64,000 nucleotides of DNA from Branchiostoma floridae. Taxonomy: Eukaryota > Chordata > Leptocardii > Amphioxiformes > Branchiostomatidae. The first letter of the stretch is position 1. The number at the start of each line of letters is the position of its first letter. A program made the position numbers and the translations under genes. The notes under the pieces are model-generated. The model worked only from the letters and a program-made list of their open reading frames with translations, did no database searches and was not told the origin of the DNA. The stretch is taken from the NCBI RefSeq assembly GCF_000003815.2, contig NC_049982.1, positions 1,393,489 through 1,457,488 of the forward strand, given 5' to 3'. Positions 31,586 to 43,049 of the stretch are shown here, in pieces.

Positions 31586-31785
31586 ATTGGAATGTGTACT
31601 AATGAAGCCCCACTACTGAACAGGCGCGCAGTCTCTCCCATTGTTTATCTAACACAAACCAGACCCACCCCTGCTATTCTCAAAGCCAATTAAAAATCAG
31701 AGCCCATTGTTTGATTACAGAGGTAATTAGCACCTTGTTGAGAAGCCATTAAAACAGTTTAATCCCGCGTTGGGCGGACAGTGGG
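31586..31785. promoter_or_regulatory. Strong candidate enhancer or conserved non-coding element
   Basis: About 200 bp of non-repetitive sequence with packed motifs. These include SOX-like CCCATTGTTTATC and CCCATTGTTTGATTAC, homeodomain GCCAATTAAAAATCAG, GAGGTAATTAGCACC and GCCATTAAAACAGTTTAATC, a CCAGACCCACCCCTG GLI-like stretch, and GGGGGTAATGATCG. Paired SOX and homeodomain sites in a region otherwise lacking repeats are the best enhancer look in the window. Conservation remains to be seen. Confidence 0.45.
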
Positions 31786-32537
31786 GGTAATGATCGAGTT
31801 TGTGACGACTGGTGGTAGTAGTCAGGAACAGTTGTCTGTTGGGTTCGGACGGCAAACCACAGCACAGGACAACTGCGTTTAAAAACAATGTAGGCTGCGG
31901 AATGAAAAACAAGTAGATTGTGTTTTATATTTGAGACCTAAAAATAGGAAACAATAAGTTGTCTGTCTTACAGATAAGATGGAAGCAAGTCACTCACCCT
32001 ATGTTAGTTTGTTTGACAAAGAAAAGCGTCTGGTAGAAAAAAAAAATTATACACAACCTACCTGCTGATTGTGAGACTCTTGTAAAAGCGACACTTCCGT
32101 ATCCTAGCGTACAGGAATACCTACCTTACTTTACAATTACAGAAATATGGATAGAACTTAACTGTGCGACTTGTAACAGATACACGGTATGTTAACGTGC
32201 ACACGCATGTGTGGTTTTGGCTGTGGCACGAATAGCTACGTCTAGATTTGCGATGTTGCAGGGCAACTTTGACAACCCGGGATATCGACATTCGTTACGT
32301 TCATGTAGTTGGAATCGGACATTCGTCTTTGCAAAAATCTTCAGTAAGTTTGAGTTTGTTTGGACCAGAGGCATGTAGAGGAGAACATTATCAGTTCCCT
32401 GGTTATTCAGGTTAAGGTGAATTCGAACATGCGGTGTCTCCAGCCTTTTTAGCTCATCAGATGCGCATCCGTTTGTTTCCACTTACCGAGTTTGTAAACC
32501 ATGTGGCGGTTCTTCGGTTGTAGAGATTTAGCTTCCA
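31786..32537. other. Unassigned non-coding sequence
   Basis: No element recognised. The minus-strand frame at 32192-32482 is not recognisable. Confidence 0.35.
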
Positions 32538-32551
32538 CCCCCCCCCCCCCC
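32538..32551. repeat. 14-base C homopolymer
   Basis: A run of 14 C directly upstream of the LINE fragment. Similar 14-base runs occur at 33138-33151 (C) and 45668-45681 (G). Confidence 0.95.
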
Positions 32552-32562
32552 TGCTACAGTAT

Positions 32563-32900
32563 GGTGTACCTTATCATTTTGTAGTAGAATGTAGTTTGTA
32601 CAAGAAAGAGAGAGCTGAACTCTACAGACTAATAGAATCCATGTTCCCCCACTTCATACAACTAAGTAATATAGACAAATTTATATTCCTTATGAATCTA
32701 GACAAGCCTTTACTTATAAAGCATATCTGTTCTTACATTTTCAATATCACAAAGAAACGAGAAGAAGCCGAATGTACGCAGTAGAATACGATCCTTGAGT
32801 AGTGTAGATTCATTGTATCATTATATCATATTGTATCATTTGTTGTGACCTGTACTAAACCCAGTGGGTATGAATGTACAATAAAGGTCTTCATTCATTC
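32563..32900 (+). mobile_element. 5'-truncated LINE: ORF C-terminus, 3' UTR and tail
   Basis: The + frame reads YHFVVECSLYKKERAELYRL, then IESMFPHFIQLSNIDKFIFL, then a region with CSYIFNITKKR, ending at the TAG at 32782-32784. The HFxxxCxLYxxER pattern is the conserved C-terminal motif of CR1/L2-like LINE polyproteins (family knowledge). The 3' UTR then shows GACCTGTACTAAACCCAGTG, TGTACAATAAAGGTC and TTCATTCATTC. The frame is intact over about 74 codons, so this copy is relatively young. The 5' end is truncated near the C run. No flanking duplication found. Confidence 0.8.
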
Positions 32901-34548
32901 TTATCACATCTTAACCATGCTACTTGTACTTTAAAAGTTTGTTAACGGTTTGGTTGATCCAATCGACGGTTCACTGCGTGCGTAACTTAAAATGATATGT
33001 GCATAGTTCGAGCACAGATTAGAAATGCCTGCACATCAGTCGGTTTATTCATACGCAGTTTCTTAGCAGTTTGAGACTGGTTCATTATGCCATGTGGTGG
33101 GTTACACGATACAGATGTATGTACCGTGTAGTTAATACCCCCCCCCCCCCCTACTCCGACCCACCTCATCAAATGTAGATCAGACTGTTTACTCTTCACA
33201 CGCGGCTTGAGCCAAGAATACAAACAGACTTCCGCATGACGGCACAGCCTGCCAGCACTGGGGGCCGATTCCACATACTCTCTCCATTTCTGGCTAGTTC
33301 GTTTTTCAAATACGTACATTTTTCTGATGTTTCTCATCGCTTTCCGAGTTCCGAAGGTTTAGTTGAGAGGTCATCTGAGTAACTTCAGGCAAACTATAAT
33401 CGTTGCACCAAAAGGACAAAAACTTTAGACTGTCCAACTCAAGCCTTTCTCTGAAGTTCGACGGCCAAAAATTAGGATTCTGCGTTCAACTATGCTTCAG
33501 GAAGTTCTTGGTGTATTTGTAGGCGGTTATTTGGAAAACAATAGGAAACCAGTAGCTATAAAAAAACCTGCTTATTGCTGAAAAAGAACTTGTTTGGCTT
33601 TTACGGAGACTTGCCTTGTCTTTTGATGAATTTCAAAATAATACTTTAACATATTGCATCATATTCCCATCATGAAAGCAAGGATACCTTGGCCGCTGTG
33701 CCGTCTAGTGGACAGGGGTCCCATACAGGGCTTGCATCTACTGCATAGTACACACCCTGACAGTTGAGTTGTCCCCACACAAGCCGCGGAGCAGAAGGAG
33801 TCCATAATTTCACGCCGAATTACGCCTCTAGTGGCGGTTTACACAGATCGAACCTGTGTTTACCGCGGTTCTCCGTTCTTCACGAATCTGAACTCAACAC
33901 AGATTAATCTCATCTACGGCATTTCTGTAGGACGACATCATCGTTGCCGTGGCAACATTTCAATAATTTCAGTTTTCGCCCCTAAAACAACAAGTTGAAT
34001 GTTATCGCTTCTAAACTGCCAAACTTAATGCTAACAGTTGCACTTTGATAAGTAAGAATGATGATATGCGAGAGAACCAACTTTTTGAAGCCGATTTTGT
34101 GATCCGCAGAAAACAGAAATATGTTACTTGAAAGTAAATGGTGAACATTGGTTTATAGTTATTTCAGAAATACTCATTCTGCTTCTACAGTAGCACATTC
34201 GGTTCCCTCAAGACGCAGTTTTACTTTATGTGTTTTTTTTTTCAAATAGTCATTTGGCAGGGAAAGTATGAAGTGTCTACTGCACGCAAAGGTTTTCTTC
34301 ATATCACAGCTCAAAGTTTCAATTTCGTTTGTCTGTAAACAAAATCAGACAGTGGCAACTTAGGGACTGGATTTTGTTCAACCACATTTCTAAAATTGGA
34401 GAAACGCTCCTGCTATAGTTCGATCATGACAGTTTGCCGATTTTCTATGCTAGACCCCGTTAGTCATTTTCTTCTATCGATTCATTTTTGTCGATCTGAC
34501 AGTGAAGAATATACAACCAACCTCTCACTTTTCCTTGCTGTAATACGT
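32901..34548. other. Unassigned sequence with a C14 run
   Basis: A 14-base C run lies at 33138-33151. Near 33690-33720 and 33815-33870 are fragments such as GCCGTCTAGTGGACAGGGG and CCTCTAGTGGCGGTTTACAC that recall family C termini (CCGTCTAGTGGAAAG) but are too short to assign. The remainder shows nothing. Confidence 0.35.
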
Positions 34549-35215
34549 CTATGTCATAGTCTGTGTTTTCAGCATTGCACCAGGGCCCGGTGAGTACAGT
34601 CTGTGTAATTAAAGTGATATTTGCTCGGTATAATCTCTCGGTTCTCCCTACTTACAGTGATATTTGCTCGGTATAAACTCTCGGTTCTCCCTACTTAAAG
34701 TGATATTTGCTCGGTATAAACTCTCGGTTCTCCCTACTTAAAGTGATATTTGCTCGGTATAAACTCTCGGTTCTCCCTACTTAAAGTGATATTTGCTCGG
34801 TATAAACTCTCGGTTCTCCCTACTTAAAGTGATATTTGCTCGGTATAAACTCTCGGTTCTCCCTACTTAAAGTGATATTTGCTCGGTATAAACTCTCGGT
34901 TCTCCCTACTTAAAAGTGATATTTGCTCGGTATAAACTCTCGGTTCTCCCTACTTAAAGTGATATTTGCTCGGTATAAACTCTATGTCATAGTATGTGTT
35001 TTCAGCATCCCGCCAGGGCCCGGTGAGCACAGTCGGTGTAATTAAAGTGATATTTGCTCGGTATAAACTCTCGGTTCTCCCTACTTAAAGTGATATTTGC
35101 TCGGTATAAACTTTATGTCATAGTATGTGTTTTCATCATCCCGCCAGGGCCCGGTGAGTACAGTCTATGTAATTAAAGTGATATTTGCTCGGTATAAACT
35201 CTCGGTTCTGCCTAC
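34549..35215. repeat. Higher-order minisatellite: 43-bp units within larger repeats
   Basis: The 43-bp unit begins AGTGATATTTGCTCGGTATA and ends AACTCTCGGTTCTCCCTACTTA. It occurs 12 times, starting at 34613, with near-perfect identity and spacing of 43 bp (one unit 44). Two copies are truncated after GGTATAAACT and joined to a second module of about 62 bp: TATGTCATAGTMTGTGTTTT, CAKCATYSCRCCAGGGCCCG, GTGAGYACAGTC. That module occurs three times (about 34550, 34982, 35112). It includes a donor-like CCCGGTGAGTACAG. Near identity suggests recent amplification by unequal exchange. Confidence 0.95.
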
Positions 35216-35313
35216 TTAAACAGCCGGGCTAATCGGATCAGGCCGGTTGCCTCAGCCGACAGACCCGAGATTTATATCCAGGTGGCTGGCTCACATGTAA
35301 ACATCGCCATGGA
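35216..35313. other. Linker between two tandem arrays
   Basis: Contains ACAGCCGGGCTAATCGGATC and GGCCGGTTGCCTCAGCCG. The ACAGCCGGRCTA motif also occurs in the SINE-like body at 15118, so this could be a SINE-related fragment. Not resolved. Confidence 0.3.
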
Positions 35314-35602
35314 ACCAGGGATAAACCATGGGATTTACACGTTATAGTGACACACAAGTCTCTACCAATGTACCAGGGATGTACTATGGGATCTACACGT
35401 TATGGGAACACATTAGCATCTACCAATGTACCAGGGATAAACTGTGGGATCTACAAGTTATAGGGACACACTAGCCTCTACCAATGTACCAGGGATAAAC
35501 TGTGGGATCTACACGCTATAGGGACACACAAGTCTCTACCAATGTACCAGGGATGTACTATGGGATCTACACGTTATAGGGACACACTAGCCTCTACCAG
35601 GT
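35314..35602. repeat. Minisatellite, 58-bp unit, five copies
   Basis: ACCAGGGAT recurs at 35314, 35372, 35430, 35488 and 35546, exactly 58 bp apart. The unit continues AAACTGTGGGATCTACACGT, TATAGGGACACACTAGCCTC and TACCAATGT. Two alternating variants (GTACTATGGG and AAACTGTGGG; CAAGTCTC and CTAGCCTC) suggest dimer-style amplification. It is unrelated in sequence to the 43-bp array just upstream. Confidence 0.93.
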
Positions 35603-35800
35603 CTTCCTATGGGTCAATTGTGGTAGGATTCGGCCAAGAATAGGATGAAAAATTGGCCAGTAGAGTCCGTCCATCGGAAAGTTAGCAAGTCCCCCTTATT
35701 GCTAACTGTACTCAATTTCCATTGCACTCACACCACTTGCATGTTATTTAGGCTATTTCCAGCCACATTGGTAGAGACTAAGAACGCATGGCGAGGCCAG
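35603..35800. other. Unassigned sequence after the minisatellite
   Basis: Short frames only. GGTCTTCCTATGGGTCAATT adjoins the last array unit. No element recognised. Confidence 0.3.
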
Positions 35801-36140
35801 CACTTATTTCTTTATTTAGAACTTTGTTGCACACAAAAAATACAGTGCCTTTGCAATAATTTTCAAATCAATCATGAATATACATTGTACAAACAAACTG
35901 ATTGAAAAAAAATATGGCGACGATGATTATGAAATTGAAAAAAAATACATATAAAGATGTAAAATAGTGGTGGCAAAGTTTAATGCTTTGGTGTTGTCTT
36001 TATCGAAACAGTTTCTAACATTCTACAAAAGGATGTACCAAGAAACGTTTTATACTATACATACGATCGTAAATGCAATTACATTACTGAGTACAAATAG
36101 ATAAATACACTTTAAATGTTTATACCTTAAACCTAGAAGT
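35801..36140 (-). other. Possible minus-strand 3' UTR
   Basis: AT-rich sequence with a minus-strand AATAAA (TTTATT at 35811-35816) near its left edge and no repeat signature. The texture resembles a lancelet 3' UTR. No coding exon was found to the right, so it could equally be an AT-rich spacer or a retroposed tail. Confidence 0.2.
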
Positions 36141-37424
36141 GTTAACGATACGTTCGGCTCAACAACCCTACTCATATACACTTGGGTTAATTCATTTGTA
36201 TCCGCTTGTTTGTATAGATATAGCGGACTTTATGAAATTGCTGTACTTAAGTTATGTTTTATCTAATACACTGATTTTCAAAGTTTTTGAAACAGATTAG
36301 CGAAAAAAAAAACAATTACATTTCTTGTGCAGCTTTTCAAAAGCTATCTAGACTTTTAATCATTTAAGAAAAGTCTTTACACTGTACCTTGGCAACACAG
36401 TGTAGAAATTCTGGAATGTCAATGGGAAACCTGGCGAATATGTCTTTTATCAGTGCAAACAATCTTCTGATCTGAGTCAAGGTGATTTAATAGTTCGAAG
36501 TTTGTTGTTGGCTAAAGGTTATGCCGTTTTGAGCATCATGCTCGAGTTTTTGATAAACAATCGCCATGCTTCTACAGTCTTAAGAAGCAGCTCATATAAC
36601 TATTTGTTTTATGTCGCGTTAGAAATGTCGTTAGAACAATACATGTTTTTCTCTAAAGTGCAAGTAACATCTTGTAAACGTATATTTGCTCCTTTACTTG
36701 CTACAGATGCTGTTTTTTTTTTGACAAAATATGTATTTTTTAATCATATGGAGTGTGCATGTTGAAGCTATCCTGTAAAAAGTTCCAGTCTGATTATTCC
36801 TACTTTTCCAAAGCTTTCACTAAACAAAACAAAAACGCACAACGTAAAACCGTTTAGATCACAAACTCATGAAATTTTGGTTGAGATGAGCGATACTGGG
36901 ATTCTTTTTAACAAGACCATTTCAAACCCACCAACTTTATATGTGTTGGGGTTTTAGTGTTTACCCAAGCCACAATCGAACTTAAAGGTATGTTGACGCC
37001 TATATTCGTCTGTGAAAAAACAGAATTTGGATGGAAACATTATGATATTCTATTGTCAAGCGGTTGAAACGACCGCCTCTTCGCTACATGTGGCACAAAA
37101 GTTAATAATGGAGCAGAATATTGAATATTGTATGGAAACTTAACAGAAAAGTGGTGTGCTACTAGATCGATACTTTCTTATGTTCAAGGGTAAAGTTCGC
37201 GATAATCTTCTTAGCGTCTGTAAAAAGTTTGATACTTTGGCAATGGTTCCTACATGTTTATACCTGCACAATTAGTGGAGGTTTTGAGAAAAAGAAGAGA
37301 TTCTATAAGAGACTGATTTTTATCATCTTCCAACGATCAAAGGTGACTTATACAAAGCAAAACATGATAATTATTAAAAAAATTTCAGATAAAACAACAG
37401 ATTACGAAATTCGAAACAGAAAAT
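36141..37424. other. AT-rich unassigned sequence
   Basis: No transposon, RNA or coding signal recognised. The + frame at 36502-36765 has no recognisable features. Confidence 0.35.
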
Positions 37425-38140
37425 GTGTCACATCAACAGCCTGAAAACTTTCTGATGCAGCTCAGATTTCCTGTCATAAAAGTGAAACACCCACCTATAC
37501 AGCAGAAATTTCCCAGGACGGGCAAAACATGTAATTTGAAAATGTTCGAAAAAAAACAACAAATCAAGACTGTTGAAATAAAAAAAAAGTGTCCTATTTT
37601 GACCTTGACTGGAAACTTTATGATGCACCTCAGTTTCCTGTCATAAGAAGTGAAACACCCATCTGTTACTGGGGTGCTAATCTAAACTGCGGTTTATACA
37701 GCAGAAATTTCCCAGGACGAACAAAACGTGTAATTTGAAAATATTGATATAAAAAAAGTGTCCCATTTTGACCTCGCCCTAAACCTTATGATGCAGCTCA
37801 AGTTCCCTATCATAAGAATCACATCGCCCACCTGTTATTGGATGGTGTTATAATTATAATCTAAACTGCGGTTTATACAGCAGAAATTTCCCCGGACGGA
37901 CAAAATGTGTAATTCAAAATTGTTAAAAACAAAAACAACAAATCAAGAATGTGTTGAAATGGTAAACGTGTCCCATTTTAGCCCCCACCCCACCCCCCCT
38001 CCCTGGAAACATTATGATGCAGCTCAAGTTTCCTATCACAAGAAGCGCATCACTCACCTGTTATTGGATGGTGTTGTAATTATAATCTAAACTGTGGTTT
38101 GTACAACAGAAATTTCCCCGGACGGACAAAACGTGTAATT
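37425..38140. repeat. Four degenerate tandem copies of a roughly 200-bp unit
   Basis: CAGAAATTTCC recurs at 37503, 37702, 37881 and 38106 (spacings 199, 179, 225). The order of blocks is TGATGCASCTCARRTTYCCT, ATCATAAGAA, CACCTGTTATTGGATGGTGT, AATCTAAACTGCGGTTTATA, CAGAAATTTCCCCGGACGGA and CAAAACGTGTAATT. Internal A-rich stretches vary in length. The 37981-38000 part is C-rich. No coding potential. Confidence 0.85.
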
Positions 38141-38260
38141 TACCGGGCGGGAGTGCACAGCTCTGTGATTCCCCTGCCGCGGACGTACAAGCGCGGGATT
38201 GCAGTTATCAGCTCATAACGCGATTAAAGCTAAGAGGATAACACACAAATGTCGTTACTG
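38141..38260. promoter_or_regulatory. Candidate GC-rich element after the array
   Basis: CCGGGCGGGAGTGCACAGCT, CCCCTGCCGCGGACGTACAA and TTATCAGCTCATAACGCGAT stand out from flanking AT-rich sequence. No repeat match. Low confidence. Confidence 0.25.
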
Positions 38261-38985
38261 GGTGACGACTGGTGTTGAGGGGGGGTGTGGGGGCTAAATA
38301 AATACATGTGGTCGTTTGCATCGAGGTAAACGCTAAACGCACAGTTCTGGAAGTGAAGTCTACATGGGTCCTTCAGTGCAGCCAGACTTAGTACTAAGAA
38401 ACACTTTCATCTAATGCAAACAATGTAGTACTGGGACTCCAGACTTCTCAAATGTGCACAGATAATAGGGAAAACATCACAACCACAGCAGTCGTCATTG
38501 ATAACGAAATATTAATGTTACAGTCATAGGTGTCATTATTTTGCAAGTTATGATCATTCTCCGGGTTTTGAATGGCACAAACCGTGGAAACTATATCGTA
38601 CATATGCCTGTATGTAAAATAACGTTTGATATGTTTTCGACGACATTGTTGCGCATAATACAAGTACAGTTAAGTTTCATGTGTCGTTTTAGAAGTTTAT
38701 ACTTTGAGTATTTTTAGTTGAATAAGTTCACTATACGAATTAGCCTTTCCACGTTTAACATTAAGATTAAGCATCAACATTGTTACTCATTATGCATGTA
38801 CAGTTAAGTTCCATTGTCGTTTTTGGAAATTTATACTTTAAATTTCTACTAAAACAAGTTCATTACGAAAAAGTCTTTCCTTTGAAGTAAAACATTACAT
38901 TGGCAGTGCATGTCTTCATGACAGAAGTGACGACCGAAAACTAAATCCTCATCAATGCAGGCAGAGAAAACAATTAGGTACTTAT
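38261..38985. other. Sequence with a weak duplicated segment
   Basis: A diverged pair at about 38660-38740 and 38800-38880 shares ACAGTTAAGTTYCATTGTC or CATGTGTC, then GTTTTWGAARTTTATACTTT and AAGTTCA. No gene recognised. Confidence 0.4.
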
Positions 38986-39494
38986 AGAGTGGCCACAAAA
39001 GACCAACATAAAGCGGGCTAATCTGCTTACCCGGGATCCGCTGTTTATCAAAATATGACGGAGCTAATTTGTGTGTTGAATGGGGTCCGATTGAGATGGT
39101 AATGCCGGGGGAGGCCGGGGGGATAAGAGGGGGCTTAGCGCGTTCGCCCCGCCCGTGGTGCGGCAGTCGGCCCTGGGAGCCCGCACGGACCGGACGGGGT
39201 GCAGCGCACGGAGTTTTCGGGACTGTCTGATACTTCTGGCTGCCGCTTGGTCGTGTATCTTAGTACGTGTATCTGTTGTTAGAACTGAGTGCGAGTGAAG
39301 GAGGGAATGTTTTGTCAGCTTCTCAGATTCTGTAGATAGAATTGTTGCCGAACGATTAGACTTGCTTGTGGAGGATAGGACGTCTGTTTTGTCGTCTTCT
39401 CAGTTCGTGTAGAGTTGTTGCCGAATGCGGTGGACTACTTGCCTGGAATATAAGTGGGACAGCACAGTTGGACCGTGCACGGGACAATTTGCAG
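38986..39494 (+). promoter_or_regulatory. Candidate promoter and first exon with splice donor
   Basis: A motif-dense part (38990-39080: AAAGCGGGCTAATCTGCTTA, CGGAGCTAATTTGTGTG) leads into a GC-rich core with GGGGGATAAGAGGGGGCTTA and GCGTTCGCCCCGCCCGTGG (GC box). It then moves to sequence that could be transcribed and ends GGACAATTTGCAG|GTAATTCATT at 39494/39495. If real, the exon would be non-coding or contain only a late start codon. The + strand frame at 39366-39596 crosses the donor and is not convincing. Confidence 0.35.
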
Positions 39495-40145
39495 GTAATT
39501 CATTTGCCTCTTTTGGATAGGCATCAGTGTGCTAGCGCTTATAGCAAAACTAAGTCTTGCTCACGTTATTCAAACAATGAAGGGATGCGCAAGTGATTTA
39601 TTTCTTTATATCGTCTGTTCTGTCCACGCTGATAGAAGTTAACACAATCCTGTTAGTTTCCAAGTCAGTCAAAATCTTCTTGATAATAATTTTACAACGT
39701 TAATGATTTTTAACGGAAGCGGAACACTTCTTTTTTACAAAAAAAAATGGTCGCCGAAACAGCAATCACATCTGATAAACAAATGTCATTTGATATCAAC
39801 TTTAGTTGACGAACGGATCTACCTCGTGTAAAATGTGTGTTACTAATATTTTTTGGTTAAACGAGGTGAAAGCGACTCAGCAACCACGTCCCTTAAAATG
39901 TCAACTCCAATTCGTCAGCTGCCTTATTGTTTGATAAAAAGTATCTTAAACTTTACAGATGAAATGTGCGGTGGGTAGGTCTGTAGATTTCTGTGTCTGC
40001 ACATTCAAAATAACCACCGACAACTAACTCCGATTGAACTGGAAGGCACGGAACCAATTATGAATAAATGCAATACAAATAAGTTGAAGTTGAATGAAAA
40101 TTGCTATTATCAATTTTAATCTTCAAATATCTAAACTGCTAGCAA
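39495..40145. other. Unassigned AT-rich sequence
   Basis: No element recognised downstream of the candidate donor. Confidence 0.35.
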
Positions 40146-40300
40146 CCTGTATTTTGGTGCAAGTGATCCCGTAATGTAACCACCGAGCGCAAACCCCGGG
40201 ACTGGTAAGGCCTGGCGTCGGTGGTGCCTGCCGCCTCCCCCGCCGGGCCTTCATGCGTACCTCGGTGGCTCACCCCGACGTGATTGTTATGGTACTGGTG
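40146..40300. promoter_or_regulatory. Small GC-rich patch
   Basis: GACTGGTAAGGCCTGGCGTC and GCCGCCTCCCCCGCCGGGCC interrupt AT-rich DNA. No further evidence of function. Confidence 0.2.
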
Positions 40301-42289
40301 GGCAACGGTTTAACCATTATCAACACAATCAACAACATCAGTATATAATTTGTGACGAAGGAAATGTATCAAACACACAGACAAATGGCCCGTAATAGCA
40401 CATTTAGTCAGGCTGACGTTGAATCTGAATTTATGCTAATTACTATTAATAAATTACCCTTAAATTTTTACTTCCCTGTGTGCTTGTAAAGGGCATTGAT
40501 TTTCAATAACACCTTTTAAGTATACTGTGTTGTGCTATACATGCGCTCCAAATAGCTCAAACACTATGAACTTTCTACAAACCATTGAACTGTGCTCTTG
40601 CGATCCGTTTGCTATTTGTTTGATTCTTGTTGTTGTTGCTGACAACGAAAACTTAGGACGCCTGTTATATTCAATGTTTCCCCGAACTTGCGGCAGCGTT
40701 GTTGGTCTCGTCCGAACTTGCGGCAGCGTTGTTGTTAGTGTTTAATGCCTCGTCTGTGTTGACAGATCGAAGGTGAGATGTTTGGGTTAACGAGGCGGGT
40801 TGCCGGAGTGAGGGTGAATCTGTGGGGAGATCCTGAGGAAGAGAAGTTAATGGTAGCAATAAGTAACGTCAGGCTGATATACAACTGCGGTTATTGGAAG
40901 GAAATGTGTGATAAGGATTGTGTAGACGCCTATCAGTAGTGACCGCAGCACAACGCCATATCCATAACGTAAAGCAAAATATATTCTATAAGCACACAGA
41001 AAAATATGGCATCAGAAGAATTGGATATAAGCGATAAAGGTTTTGTGTTAAACACTTTAACGTTTCAAGAGTCCGGTCAGATCGGACATTTCATTCATGC
41101 AAAAGCATTTAAATAATCTAGGATAAAGTTTGCAGATAAAATGAGTTTTACATTATGAATACTGAATGAAAATGTAGACAGACCTACAAAGATATAAACT
41201 TCTTATCATAATATGTTGGTGGGGCCGGGTGCGAAACTTATGGTGTATGTTATATCTATGTTATATTCCTCACAAGGCCTTTCCATTGGGTTATGAATAG
41301 TAGAATTTTACAAAAATAGAGTGAACGATTGTCCACGAGATACACTCGATAAACGTTACCTTATGATTACAAACTCCTCTGGATACTCCTTCTCCTTCTC
41401 TGGCCAAGTTTGATTATTTTTCAGACATCGTAGACTGGAGTAGTCTCTACCAGACTTCGGCCGAATAGTAATAGCCATGGCCAACTTGTCTCTATTTGGC
41501 CAAATTCGTCTCTTTTGCCATCCAGCTGACACGTCTGTTTAGAGACTCCGTTCTGAAGGCGCTGATTTGCGTGTAGCCGAGGCGAGGTGAGAGCCATAAA
41601 AGCTAATGTCGGCAGACATTGCCGGCACGCTGTCTGCGCGCACAACGCGCTGTGGACGTTTGCAGGTCTGCCGGGAATTCCTCCACAGAGGAGGTGATAA
41701 GAGGAGGAGAACATTACATTGGAGAACCATGTTCGGGAGAGTCCGACAACATCAATATTTCAGTGAAAGGGGTCCAACATTGTTCAGCTCTTCTGAAAAC
41801 TAGGTGGATTTACTTTGGAGAGTGTTGTAGAGAAAAATCACGAGTATGTAAAAAAAATGAAAGTTTTAGTATAGTTGTCTTCCAATTTACCTTCAAACAT
41901 AGAATCAACTTGTAACAAAAGATTATTTGAGTGTGTTTGCAAAGTTGGAAAGTTAACGCCATGATAAAAACGGGAATCGTCAGTCAGGTAATGGTTCTAA
42001 TAAATAATGCAATACGGATTGCATAATATAATGTTTGCTACAGTTCACAAGCAATGCCTTTTTATCTAATCATCTAATTGAACTGAAAATACATTAATGC
42101 ATTTTCTAATGCTTCAACACGATGTTAATCGCGATACACAAAGAGTAGGAATCAAAACGCTAGCAAGGTGCGAGTTACAAATTAAAACACAACAATATTT
42201 TGTAGTCTGTGAAAACTTGGAAATAGAAACAGAACATTTCGGACAAGTTGTCTGTTTGAAAGTTACGTCATCGATGTTTGACCTTGAGA
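40301..42289. other. Unassigned sequence with a 30-bp tandem pair
   Basis: CCGAACTTGCGGCAGCGTTG occurs at 40682 and 40712. The 41560-41720 part (GCCGAGGCGAGGTGAGAGCC, GGCAGACATTGCCGGCACGC, a palindromic TGTCTGCGCGCACA) is GC-rich and may be regulatory. Near 41436, GTCTCTACCAGACTTCGGCC loosely recalls the terminus CCTCTACCAGGCTCC of the hairpin element. No gene seen. Confidence 0.35.
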
Positions 42290-42455
42290 TGGAACGTGCG
42301 TTGACCTTGCGTGGCCCCGGGCAGACTGACCCTCCGGTCGCCCCTCCCACAGCGTGATTGACAGGTCCGTAGCACGACAGTTCTGCCCCGGCATGGCCAA
42401 GGCTTCCACCCCAGTCCTTAAGAGATTAGCGCGGGACTAGCAGACAGACTCTCAG
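42290..42455 (+). other. Candidate GC-rich exon with splice donor
   Basis: The block GCGTGGCCCCGGGCAGACTG, CCCTCCGGTCGCCCCTCCCA ends ACAGACTCTCAG|GTAAATTTTC, a consensus donor at 42455/42456. It contains a 15-codon open frame (MAKASTPVLKRLARD) ending at a TAG before the donor, so as a coding exon it fails in that frame. A 5' untranslated exon is possible. CpG richness continues to about 42650. Confidence 0.3.
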
Positions 42456-43040
42456 GTAAATTTTCTTCTCTTTCGAGATTAATCATGCGTTTGTGAGACG
42501 GTGGGTTCGGCGCGTTAAGGGTGGGGGGTAACGTGGGTACAGTCGGCGGATGTTCTTTCCGGGCCCTTCCGGTTAGTTAGTCAGGCCGACCGTAGGTGTT
42601 CCCCCGGCACCAGGGTACGCTGGTCGGCAGGCGTGGCGGTGTTTACGGCAACAGTAGCGCGTGCTGTCGGCTTTACAACACACTATAGCTACAATCATAG
42701 TGTTAACGATATTGCTCATGAACTTTGAAAATAGAAAATAAGGCCTGCTGTTATTTGTAGTGTACAGCCGATGATGCTGTACCATTTGTGTCAATGATGA
42801 TACGGGCGCTTCATTGTGTCAAACCAGTGGCTTGTGTTCTGGAATTTTCTGCCCAAGACCAGAATGTCGTTGTTTTTGTTTATGTATAGATAACACCATC
42901 TTTTTAATGCGCAAATTAGTTGAAAAAGAACCGCACAGTCTGCCCAGTCCTTGCTCCCCATTGATATTGTGTGTGGTATTTACAATGTTATAATCAGCGA
43001 CTGAGTGCATTCCGTAGCACCTCCTACCGCTGTACTGTAG
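42456..43040. other. Unassigned sequence
   Basis: CpG-rich in the first 200 bp (GGTTCGGCGCGTTAAGGGTG, CCCGGCACCAGGGTACGC), then AT-rich. No element recognised. Confidence 0.3.
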
Positions 43041-43049
43041 ATGTCTACT

